Origin: Chlamydomonas sphaeroides
Lineage: Eukaryota; Chlorophyta; Chlorophyceae; Chlamydomonadales; Chlamydomonadaceae
DNA length: 33,735 bases
NCBI GenBank assembly: GCA_001662425.1
Contig: BDDC01001095.1
Location: forward strand, 1-33,735
Direction of reading: 5' to 3'
Positions within the stretch are counted from its first letter, which is position 1, and each line of letters opens with the position of its first letter. A program made the position numbers and the translations under genes. Of this stretch, positions 19,018-29,524 are shown piece after piece. The notes beneath the pieces are model-generated. The model was not told the origin of the DNA. It worked only from the letters and a program-made list of their open reading frames with translations, and did not search any database.

Positions 19018-22000
19018 ATGGCCCAAGAGCGCTTGGAGCTCGCCGCTCGCTTCCACAGCACACTCCGCAGCACTTCTGAGGGTCCAGTGGTCGCCAGCGC
19101 CCTTCAAGAGCTAGCTCAGGCGAACGTACCACAGACGACAGCGGAGGCGCGCTTGATATGCGACGGCGAGGCGGTTGCGACGCTCGCCAATTTGCTTGAG
19201 GACAGGAGCGGCATCGTGCGAGGTCTCACGACGCAACTCGTGACACAATGCGCAATTGCGTGCGAACAGGCAAGCGGGGCCCAGGATGGCCTGGTAATGC
19301 GCGCAGTGCCCTTCCGCTGTTGGCTTATGCAGCAGCTCGAACCCTGAAGATTTTGTCAACCGGGCCGCGGCGGCCGCGGTTGAAACCCTTCGGTTCCAGT
19401 TGCCAACCCTACGCGCACGAACGGGCCCAACCACCCGTGCCACTCACTGCCCAACCCCTTCCCCGGTCCGCCTCCCACTCCACAGTGCCAGGACGCCTTC
19501 CTTTCCCAGGGAGCGGTCCGGAAGCTCATCCGGAGCGCTGACACCTCGCAGCATGGGGACCTTGACGCGACCCCCGCCATCCGTGCGCTGGCGAGCCTCG
19601 TCTCCCGCCCCACCCAGCACCAGGACGCCGCCGTCGAGGTGCGCTCCGCCGCCCGACCCACATCACACGCCACCACCTCCCGCTCCCATCCACCACACGC
19701 CTTCTCCCAGTGCGCCAATCCATGTCCGGCCCTCGTCTCTCCGTTGCTCGCCGACGGTCCCTGAACGCTACGCACCTTGCGCGCACCGCACCTCCCCAAC
19801 CCGTTCTCCCCATGCCTTCGATGCCCCACCGGCCCCTCCCCAACCGGCACCCAACCCGTGCTCCACCCCTCGCCAGCCCTCACCTCCACTTGCCTCGCCC
19901 ATCACCACAGGACCTGTTTCTCTCGGGGGCACTGGCCCGGATGCGAGCGGAGCTGGTGGCGCGGCGGGGCCTGCCAGACGAGGTGGTGGCTGCTGTGGGC
20001 GAGCTGATCGCGGCCGTGGCGATAGCTCCTAGCAGGTGCGACCATGGCGGGGCTGGCGGTAGCTGCTGGGCACAGGACACGCGCAAATGGCAGGGGTAGG
20101 GGCGGAGGCGGCGGTAGGCCTGCTGCCGTCGAGCCGGGGCGCCGAGCGACCGCGGCCGGAGCGGCCAGCTGGTGCGACAGGCAGGGGTTGTTGACGCCTT
20201 GCTCGGGGCATGTATCTACTCCTGTCTCGAGCAAGGAGGCTCCTGTCGCGAGCAAGGAGGCTCCTGTCCCGAACAAGGCGCCGCCCTGCTTGGTGCTGCC
20301 GAACCGGGCGTCGTCGCCTTGATGGGTGCTGCGCAAGCGCAGCGCAGGGGACATGGAGCAGGGGCAGGGCCGGCCTTGGGGCCGGTGGCGATGAGCCGGG
20401 GCACCAGTCGGTAGGCACGGGCTTATCAAGAGTCGAGATCGGCAAGGGGAAGGACGTGGCGAGGGGCACGGGGACAACGTCGGGCGACGATCGTTGGGCC
20501 CGGGCGGCGGTGGAGCCGGGGCTCGCGCTGACGAAGCCGAGCTGCACCCGCTATGCCGCCGCCAACGCCCGGGACCATCGCCTGCATGGCCGTGCTGTGC
20601 CCCGACCGTGTGCCTCAAAACCCTCGTCTTCCCGCCCGCCCCCCTCGCAGCCACACCCGCATGCGCGAGGCGGGCCTGCTGCCGCTGTTGCCCGGCTGGA
20701 TGCAGCTAGACACCTCCCCCGCGTCCGGTTCCTCGCGCTCCTCCTCGGGCGCCGCCGGCTCGTCCTTCGTGGCTGCCGCGTACCGCCTCTCGAGCACGGA
20801 GGCGCTGGCGGCGTCGCTGCGCAACGAGTCGTACTTTGAGGCGCTGTCGCGCGTCGCAACCCACAGCTCTGCTCGGCCCAGCCAGCGCCGCGCCGCGCTG
20901 CTCGCCATCGCCAACTTGTGGGGCTCGGACACGGGCCACGCGCGCGCTGAGGAGGTGCTGCGGTCGCAGGGCGCGCCCGAGCTGCTGGCGGCGGCGCTGG
21001 CGGCGGCGCTCGGCGCGCCGGAGGAGGCCGCCGCCGCAGCCGCCGTCGGCGCCTCGACATCAGCCTCGGCGGTGCGCCGCGGGCCGCCGCTGCGGCTGCA
21101 GTCTGCGAGCCTGTCGGACGAGGGCGTCGCGCCGGCGCTTGCCGCCAGCGCCAGCTCGGGCTCAGGCTCGGGCGGGGGCTCGGGCGAACCCTCGCCGCAG
21201 CGCGGCCTCGGCGGCCCCGGCTTTGGCGACGACCTCGGCCTGGAGGCGGTCCTGCACACGCTGCGCTGCGTGGCCGGCAACCCCCGGCTCGCGCTGCTGC
21301 TCGCCATGCCCACCTCCCCCGCACACATCGTGCCGCGGCTGCTGGAGGCGCTGTCCGTGTCCAAGGCCGCCGCCGCCGACGGCACGTTGCCCTTCGGCGT
21401 GTGGCTTGCGCGCGCCGCCCATGGCGCGCAGGCGCTGCTGCGCATGGCGGCGGCGGCGCCGGAGGCCGCGGCAGCGCTGGCGGTCAGCGGCGCCGCCAGC
21501 GTGCTGCGGCCGCTGGCGACGCAGGCCGACCCTCGGGTCGCGGAGCCGGCGGCGGCGGCTATTTTGCACGTCAACGGCGGCGCCGCCAAGGGCCCCGTGC
21601 CCAGCAAGGCGGCGGTCACGGCCTTTCAGGCGCTGTACCGTCAGGTTGGCGCGGGGCGGCAGCCGGCGACGGCGCTGGACGATGGGTAAGTGCAGTGGAT
21701 CTCAATGCGTTGCTTGTGGGGCTGTGGCAGTGGAAGCAGGGCTGTGGGGATGAGCAGTGTGGCAGAGGGGGCAAAGGGCCACAGCGGCAGTGGGCCACGG
21801 CAGGGGCGTGGATACGGCGGCCGCTGGGACACGCACACGCCAAGTGTTGAGCCGAGCCGCCATGTGCTTGACCCATGCGTCCCGTGCTCACGCGCGTGTG
21901 CCCCCCTGCCCTGCCCTGCCCTGCCCTGCCTCACGCAGCTTCCAAGTGCTGCTCTGCCACCACACCTCGGACGGCCAGGATTTTGCGCAGTTCACGATGC

Positions 22001-25000
22001 ACCCGCTGCTGCTGGCGCGCGGCGTGCCCGCGTTCCTGGACCTGCAGCCGCGGTGAGCTCGAGAGCAAGCCCGCCCGCCCACAGGAAACACACATTGCTT
22101 GGCGGAACCACACACACAAACTATGAAATTGAGCACACGCAACACTGGAAGGACACACATGCGCCGGTGCCAGGGCCGCACCAGCAGCCTGCGCGGCGCC
22201 CGACCGCTGTGCTGCATCGCGCCGGCCGCGCCTTGCCCTGCTGCGCTCCTGTTCCCCGTGCTGACGCGCCCCGGTCGTCTTGGCGCCGCGCTGCCCCGCC
22301 GCAGCCGCTCGCCGCACGACTGGTCGCGCGTGGCGGGCGCCGTGCGCTGCGCGGTGCTGGTGCTGTCCAACCTGCTGCTCAACTCGCCGGAGCACGTGGC
22401 GGAGGCGGAGGCCGCGGCGGCGGCGGGCTGCCAGCTGGTGGTGGTGGTGCCCGAGGGGGTGCGCTGGCCCGACCCCAACGGAAACATGGTGCGAGGCGCG
22501 GCGCTGGAGCAGAGGGTCGAGGGGGCAGCGCAGGGGTGGCGGCGGCAGCCGGCGAGCTGACCCATGCCGCTTCGAGACACAGGGGGCGTGCAGGGCTGTC
22601 CCAGCCCGTCGACCAGCAGGTCCCGGCGCTCCGGGAGACGCCTCGCACGCGCCTAGCCCCAGGGCTGCGTGGCTCGCCCCCTGCTAGGCCCCCATCCTGT
22701 CCCTGTCCCACCCGCACCTCGCCCCCAGGCCTTTGAGCAGCCGCCCGCCTCGCTGCTGGAGACGCTGCCGGTGCGCCTGCGCGCCGCCTTCACCGAGCGC
22801 CCGCTGCTCTACTCGGCCGCGCGCCACCCGGAGTTTGCGCAGCAGCTCATGGCGCGGCTGCAGCTCGCCAAGGCCGGGACCAACAAGGCGGCGCTGCTAG
22901 CGGGCGTCGGCTTTGCGCCCGCGGTGGCGTCGACGTTTGGCGACCGGCCAGCGGCGGCCGCGTCGCCGCCGCCGGCAGCGGGGCCGTCGGGCCGGCCACC
23001 GCTGGCGCCCAGCCCGGTGCACGGAGGCGCGGCGGGCAACACCGTTGCGGCGGCGCTGCCGACCGGGGCTGCGAACGGCCGCGTGTCTTTCCCTGGGGAG
23101 CCGCCGCAGGGGCACGGCCACGGGGACGGCGGCGGCCGGGGAGGAGGAGGCGGAGGGGGAGGGCGCGGGGGAGGCGGAGGAGGAGGAGGAGGAGGGGGAG
23201 GAGGGCGTGGCGGGGGGGGGGNNNNNNNNNNNNNNNNNNNNNNNNNNNNNNNNNNNNNNNNNNNNNNNNNNNNNNNNNNNNNNNNNNNNNNNNNNNNNNN
23301 NNNNNNNNNNNNNNNNNNNNNNNNNNNNNNNNNNNNNNNNNNNNNNNNNNNNNNNNNNNNNNNNNNNNNNNNNNNNNNNNNNNNNNNNNNNNNNNNNNNN
23401 NNNNNNNNNNNNNNNNNNNNNNNNNNNNNNNNNNNNNNNNNNNNNNNNNNNNNNNNNNNNNNNNNNNNNNNNNNNNNNNNNNNNNNNNNNNNNNNNNNNN
23501 NNNNNNNNNNNNNNNNNNNNNNNNNNNNNNNNNNNNNNNNNNNNNNNNNNNNNNNNNNNNNNNNNNNNNNNNNNNNNNGCGGAACAGCCACAACGGCGGC
23601 GGCGGCGGCGGCTACGGAGGCGACGGCGACGACCCAGGGGACCACAGCTGGAACGGCGATGGGGTGGGTGCACCGGAGCGCACACCGCCGACTGCTGCGT
23701 TCGCGCGTGCCGGGCCGCATGGGGGCCCCGGTCACACCGGCCCTCGGGGCCAGTGCTGCTAGGAGCACTGCACCCCGCGGCCGCCTGCTGGCCTGCGGGG
23801 CTGCTGCCGGCCAGCCACCGCCCGAGCACGTGCGGTGTGCGGCCATGCAAGCACGCCCGCCCCGTGCGCCTCTGCCCCCGCTGCCCCCGCCCCCGAACCA
23901 CCCCCTCGCGCCTCCCACTTCGCCAGCCCTGTCCCGAGCTCCGCTCCCTCCCCACACGCCCCCACCTCGTCCCCGCCCGCAGCCCGACCGCCGCGCCTCC
24001 AGCGCCTCGGCCGACGACGGCGGCGCGCAGCTGCCCTGGCCTTGGAGCCGCCTGCTCGAGCCGCCGCCCGGCGCCGAGGAGGAGTCCCTGCGCTACCCTC
24101 GCGCCTCGCTGGGCTTCCCCGGCCCCGGCGGCGCGCCCCGCGAGTCCATGTCCGGCTCCGTGGCGCGCATCAGCAGCATGGGCAGCAGCCTGATGGCGGC
24201 GCCGCCGCCGGGGCCGCAGCCCTTCTCGCACGCCTCGCGGCGGCACACGGCCCGCATGAGGAGCAGCATGAACCGGCACGCCGCGATGCAGGCGGTGCAG
24301 GCGGAGCGGCAGGCGGCGATGCAGCAGGCGTGGGTGTCGGACTTCAAGCAGCAGCAGGCGGCGCGGCCGCATCAGCACGCGGGCGGGGCGGCAGGGGGCC
24401 ACGGCGGCGCGGAGGAGGGGGAGGGCGACGAGGAGCTTGAGGCGGAGGTGCTGGGGCCGGGCGTGTCCATGGGTGGCGCGGGCACGCTGGGCGCTCCGGA
24501 CGCGAACCTGGGCATGCTGGTGAGCGGGGCACGGTGCTTGGGTTGCGACGGCGGTTTAGAAGCGGCGCGGGCTGGTGAAGGAAGCCATTAGGTCCACCGC
24601 GTCAAGGAAGCCTTTTAGGTCCGCCGCGTGTCTGGGGCAGGGGAGAAGCTCGGCACTGCGGCGGCCTGCGCCGCACGCCGGCCGCCTGCCTTGCCGCCGG
24701 CCGCTGCTCACCTCCGCCTCGCCTCCCGCGCGCTGCATGCGCCGCCTCTGCCCGCAGAGCCAGCTGCTGGCGCTGCAGATGGAGATGGTGCGCTATGAGC
24801 TGCGGCAGGCGTTGCAGGTGGTGAGTGGGGTGAGGAGGGCCCACGGCAGACCGGGCTGCACTGGTACAGGCAGCAGTCAACTCGCCCATGGCGGCCGCGC
24901 CCCCCCATCCCATTCCATCCCATGCACGCCCTGCCCGCAACCCTCCCCTTCACGCACTCCCTCCCTACCCCTACCACTACCCTCCCACGCCCGCCCCCGC

Positions 25001-26368
25001 CCCCCAGTCGCATGAGACGGTTTGCCACAAGATCGACCGCCTGCGCTCCGACTTCACGGAGCAGGTGGTGCAGCTGCGCTTCGACCTGGCGGGCAAGATA
25101 GAGTCGCTGTCCGAGGGCCTGGCCAAGGCCGCCAAGGAGCGCGAGCGCGCCTCCGCCGCGGCCTCGGGCGCCGGTATGTCCGCCGACCCCACCAACTCGC
25201 CCATGGCGGCGGCCGGGCCCAGGAGCGGCGGCGGCGGGCCGCTGTCCGGGCCCGGCGTCGGCGGCGCTGCGATGGCGGGCTCGGCGCCGGCGTCGGGGGC
25301 CGCGGCAGCGGCGGCGGCGCAGCAGCAGCAGCTGGCGGCGTCGCTGTCGGCCACGTTGACGGCGCAGCTGCAGGTGTGCGAAGCCTATCGTGTATCGCGA
25401 CTGACAGTAGATCTGCGCCGACACGACGATGCACGGCAGGTTTGCGCCACTGCCAAACGGGACCCCGTGTCACCCCTTGTGCGCCGCCCGCACAGGACGC
25501 CGTCAACAAGGCCGTGGCGCAGCTCGCGGCCTCCGTGGCCGCCGCGCCGCCCGTGCTCGGCCACAAGTCGGCCGCCGCCATGCTGGCCGCCGCCGCCGCG
25601 CAGAGCACCATGCACTCGCCGCACCCGCCCGCCGCCGGCCGCGCCGGCGCCGTGCCGGCGCTGTCGCAGGGCATCGACCTCTCGCCCGTGGTCCGGGCAG
25701 GGGCCGCGGCCTGGAGCGGTGAGCTAGCGCACATGCCCGCAGGCAGCGGCAGCGGCGCCGCCGGGCACGCTGGCGGCGCCAAGTCGCGCGGGCACGCGCC
25801 CGTCGGTAACGGCGGCGCCGCGGCGGCGCAGGGCAAGGCCGGCGGCGCGGCGGCGGCGGCGGCCCCCGCGGGCGGCAATCGGCCGGGCGCGCTTGCGATG
25901 TTTGACGCGGCCGACGACGGCGGCGGCGGCGGCGTGACGTCGCCTAGCGCGCTCATCGCCGCCGTCAACAGCCCCGCGACGGCGCAGGCGGCGCTGCTCC
26001 TAGCCAACGGCCGCAACCGCCAGTACCCGCAGCAGCACGGCAGCAACGTCACCGCCGCCGCCGCCGCTGCCGCCGCCAGCGGCACCTCGCGGTCCCGGAA
26101 CAACTCCGCGGCCGCCGCCGCCGCCGCCGCCGCGCCCGGCGCCGCCGGCAAGCTGCAGCTGCACGGGGGCAACGTGCTGCCACCGCTGTCGGAGCGCGGC
26201 GCGGCGGCGTCGCCGTCGCCGTCGGGGGCGGCGGCGGGCGCGGGGAAGATGGTGGAGCGGACGGAGCAGCCGCCGGTGCGGAAATCGCAGCAGGCCATGA
26301 TCCAGGCCATGCTGCAGCAGCAGCTGCAGGGCGGGGGAGGCGGGGGAGGCGGGGGAGGGCCGCACTGA
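19018..26368 (+). CDS. Large ARM/HEAT-like repeat protein with coiled coil and low-complexity tail (interrupted by assembly gap)
   Basis: Proposed exons: 19018-19269 (or to 19293), 19492-19638, 19911-20035, 20651-21685, 21939-22052, 22305-22488, 22729 into the gap, gap to about 23662, 23983-24519, 24758-24820, 25008-25373, 25496-26368. Phases match at all resolved junctions (for example AG|C at 20035/20651 and GG|C at 21685/21939). The N-terminal half is alpha-helical with armadillo/HEAT-like features: GEAVATLANLLEDRSGIVRGL, DAFLSQGAVRKLI, DLFLSGALARMRAEL, EALSRVATHSSARPSQRRAALLAIANLW, VLVLSNLLLN. After a Gly-rich stretch and the gap comes a Gln/Ala-rich helical part (QAVQAERQAAMQQAWVSDF). 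A probable coiled coil follows (SQLLALQMEMVRYELRQAL, HKIDRLRSDFTEQVVQLRFD). The tail is Ala/Gly-rich and ends in a Gly run before PH. I do not recognise a named family; a scaffold role is only inference. The exons flanking the gap are uncertain. Confidence 0.75.
20221..20283 (+). repeat. Three tandem copies of a 21-nt unit in an intron of the ARM-like gene
   Basis: The unit cctgtctcgagcaaggaggc plus t occurs at 20221-20241 and 20242-20262, with a diverged third copy at 20263-20283. The period is a multiple of three, so all frames stay open through it. It lies in the 615-nt interval between exons 3 and 4. No exon with matching phase was found there, so intronic placement is preferred. Confidence 0.7.
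21906..21930 (+). repeat. (CTGCC)5 microsatellite in polypyrimidine tract
   Basis: Five copies of CTGCC precede the splice acceptor TCACGCAG used by the exon starting at 21939. They form the pyrimidine-rich tract of that intron. Confidence 0.8.
23142..23221 (+). repeat. G-rich (GGA/GGC) low-complexity tract abutting the gap
   Basis: This run of GGA, GGC and G repeats encodes polyglycine with occasional Arg in the ARM-like gene frame. It ends in nine Gs directly at the first N. Such tracts can form G-quadruplexes and commonly break sequencing reads, which probably explains the gap. Confidence 0.85.
23222..23578. other. Assembly gap (357 Ns)
   Basis: This run of N lies inside the ARM-like gene. 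The true length is unknown, so the reading frame after it cannot be fixed. After the gap one frame is Gly/Asp-rich (NSHNGGG...) and would splice at GATGGG|GTGGGT in phase 0 into the exon at 23983. Another is Ala/Thr-rich and could splice at TGG|GTGCAC, also in phase 0. Confidence 0.98.
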
Positions 26369-28699
26369 GCCGGCGCTCAGCTGCAGGACGGCGGCGGAGG
26401 CGGCCGGCAGCGCCGAGCCGCTGGTCGATCCCGGCTGGGCGCAGGCCACGGCGATGGGGCACGGGTTGCTTGCAGCCATTATGCTGCTGCGACCTTCCGC
26501 GCCGCGCGGGCGGTTCAGCGACGCAGGTTGGAGCGGCGCCCGGGCGCGCCGGCGCCGGCGGAGGCAGGCCACCCTAGCCGCGACCGCATTTGGCACGGCA
26601 GGGAAAGAGCTTTGGTGTAGCACCCGGTAGCGCCCGGGTTCCAGCGGCCGGCGCAGCGTGGGCATTAACCCGCCGGCGGCAGGGCGGCGTGCGTGAGCAG
26701 CCTTGGGTACTGACGGGGCGGTTGGCCCCCAGCGAGGGGCGCACAGGTCGTGGCGGCATTCGGGACTTGCAAAGCGACCCAGTGCGGCGCCGTGCTGGCG
26801 CATCAGAGTGGGCTGGCGTGCTATGGTGACGCATCTTCCTTGGGCGTTCATCACTGTCGTACGTGCGTGTGAGGTTTGACACTGTACATACTGGGCGAGC
26901 TGGCGTGTGTGCTGTGCTGCGGCGCTCAGCTCTAGCGGCGCCTCTCGGGCTGCTGCTGTGTGCGTTGTGAGGGCGCGTGCTGCGACCATGGCGGACCGCG
27001 GGGCATGTGATCCGCGCGCTGAAACACTGTGTTGGCTCGCGGGGCTTGGAGCCGGCGGGACAAGGGTAGCACGTGCCGGGCGCAGGCGGCGGGCGCTGGC
27101 GTTGCCCACTGCCGCCGGCAGCGTTTCTGGTCAGTATGAAAGGCTGCTGGCAGGGGCTTTGCACTGGCGACGCGGTGGCTGGGAGCGCGGCGTCTGCACG
27201 AGGCCGCAGCGGGCTGCGGCGTCGGTGGGCGCGGTGGTGAGGTTAAAGACAACAGGGCGAATGCAAACATGTGTGAAGCGGTGGCCAGGGGCGTCGTGAG
27301 GTGGAGGTTCTGGCCGGGTAGATTTGGGAGGCGGGCGCCGTGGGAGGCCGTTGGACTGCATCTAGGGTAGCCGTGAGCGAGGTTGTGTGCGGTATATGTG
27401 GGTTGCCGCCGCGGCGGCAGCCCGTTGGATGTTGTTGTGGCGGAGGCAGCGGTCGCAGGGCCCCGCGTGCCCTGACGTGCAGCACGCCGTTGAGTGGCCC
27501 AGCGCCCTCAGCACACAAATAAAGAAAAGTATTTGCACGTGCGACGACCCACACCAGCGGGCCTGCATGCCAGCGTGTCCGGCGCTGCGCATTGGTCAAC
27601 CGGGCAGCCCGGCTAGGGTCCAACGCTGTAGGTGTAGCCTTGTGACCGGCTGTGCAAGAGGTAATCCTCGGATGCTAGGGGCATCCGCGGTGTGGCGGTA
27701 GTCCTGCCGCAAGCCTGCAGTAAACCGCAGCTGGCTAGCTAGCCGCCTGTAGTCGAGTGTAACCCTGATCATTCAAGATCCAACAAAAAGCCGCCTGTGA
27801 AACGCGTAAATGGCGGTCCCTTCTGTCCCACCGCAGCCGACGGACGGCAAAGCGGGTCGTGGCTGGGGCAGTGCGCCCCAAGGTGCCGCTGGGGCCGGCT
27901 CACAGCTGGCTTCCGTCCCAGACGTTTCGAGGGGCGGGGCAATCCAGAGTGACACGCTCTGCTGCGTAGCGCTGCGGGACCGCCCGAGAGCGCTCCTGTG
28001 GACACATCTGTGTCGTCACAGGGTCTGAACGTGAGCTGCGAGGGTTGCACGCAGCTGGCGTCGGAGGCGTGGGGCACGCGCCCCCGGATCCAGGACCAGC
28101 AGGAGGACTTTGCTTGGTGTTGACGACGCAGGCTGCAGCCCTGCGCCATCCACTGGCGGCTGCGCAGCGCGCAACACCACCGCCGCCGCCGGACCCAGCG
28201 CCGGGTATGAGCGTGCAGCGCGCTTCCGTGCGGGGTGCTGCTGGCGCGTCTCTCAGGCCGGCGCACAGGGCCGCAATGAACGCATACATCGGCCATCGGG
28301 GAACCCTTAATCTTACTTGCGTCCTACGTGCGAGCTCCCGCCGACCCACCCCAATCCCAGCTGCGAACGCCCTTCGTACAAGTCAAGTGCCCGCTGCTGC
28401 GTCGCTCGCCTGCCCGCACGTAACAGTTGAACAGACATCCAACCTAACCGCTAGGTGCACTGCCTTACTTCACCGCATCGATGCCGCCGGCGTGTGACGC
28501 GGGCGCGGGGACCCAACTGCCTGCCTGCTCCGACACACCAACTTGCCTGCAGCTGCAAAGCTCGGACGCTCAGGCAACGCGCTGCCTGACTAATAAGCCG
28601 CCACGCTGCTCCCTCGCACTGCAGGTCCACCGCACGCCGGGCCACCTCTTCGCTTGCGCTCGGCACGGACACAGCAGCACAGCGTCGTCCGCTAGCGCC
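26369..28699. other. 3' UTR of the ARM-like gene and intergenic DNA
   Basis: No exon is supported. The GC content falls after about 26,560. A short palindrome, ggctagctagcc, lies at 27733-27744, and a TGTAA motif follows at 27758. The long open frames on either strand lack recognisable protein features. Confidence 0.35.
27758..27762 (+). terminator. Candidate TGTAA poly(A) signal of the ARM-like gene
   Basis: This is the first TGTAA that I found on the plus strand after the stop codon at 26368. It implies a 3' UTR near 1.4 kb, which is long, so an atypical signal nearer the stop is also possible. Confidence 0.3.
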
Positions 28700-28790
28700 A
28701 TGGACACGGCAGGGAGCCAGAGCAACATGCTCTACTTCAACATCACATCATGCGGTCGGCTCGACGAATCGGCGATCGCACACTTCAACG
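28700..28790 (+). CDS. Possible orphan first exon
   Basis: ATG in a favourable context (GCGCCATGG) opens a short protein-like frame with MDTAGSQSNMLYFN near its start. It ends at a good donor (CTTCAACG|GTACGT). The composition is less biased than the surrounding spurious frames. No downstream exon with matching phase was found before the convergent BTB gene at 29525. It may be the start of a small or decayed gene, or chance. I do not recognise a family. Confidence 0.25.
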
Positions 28791-29524
28791 GTACGTACAC
28801 ACCGCATCGCAGCGGGGCATCGGGCGGGAGGCGGCCCTGACAAAGGTCCCGGATGATGCAAAGCCGAGTGCTACGAAGCCCCACAAGTACGACGCCTCCA
28901 CCGCCCCATTGGTAGCCATGAGACGCTTGGCGCTAGATAGATGGCACGGCCTCAGCTGCGGGGCAACTGCGGTGGCTGGCCGTGCCGCCAGGCCGGACAA
29001 GCATGCTGAACATCCCGGGTTGAACCTCCCCGGCAGCAGCGTTTACCTCTTCATTTAGCGGTGGCTGCCGAAACTTAGGGTCAGGTGTACCGCATTCATT
29101 CTTATTCCACAAAAAGCCGCCCAAAATCCTATGTGGGTTATGAAGCGGGGACCGAAGGCCCCCTCCTATCTGCATTCAGCCGCCCTGGCACACACTGCTG
29201 CAGCGGCGGCCCATCACAGCCCCACAGCCATCAGCACACACAATCACCAAAACAGCAACGCAACCCGTATGCGTACAGGTGGCACACGCGCCCTGTGCCT
29301 GCCCTGTCAGCGTCTGTCATTTCCGTACCTCCGCAGCCGCGCCAGCGCATACAGCCAACCTTTGCGGTGCCACACGGCGGTACCGACAACAGGACCATCA
29401 CGTACATCCATTGCCCATAACCTCTTATCGCAGCCAGGCTCGCCGCCAGTACTTCCTTCCCTCGTGATTCAGCGCCCCCCTACCGTCCTGCTCAACGTCC
29501 ATGTACCCAGTCCAACCACGCCCA
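28791..29524. other. Intergenic region downstream of BTB copy B
   Basis: No supported exon. Part of this is probably the 3' UTR of the minus-strand BTB gene. No TTACA (TGTAA on the minus strand) was found close to its stop codon. Confidence 0.35.

Noticed and set aside
20615..21619. Minus-strand open frame of 334 aa
   Set aside because: It is an antisense shadow of the ARM-like gene's largest exon; its translation is Ser/Ala/Pro low complexity.
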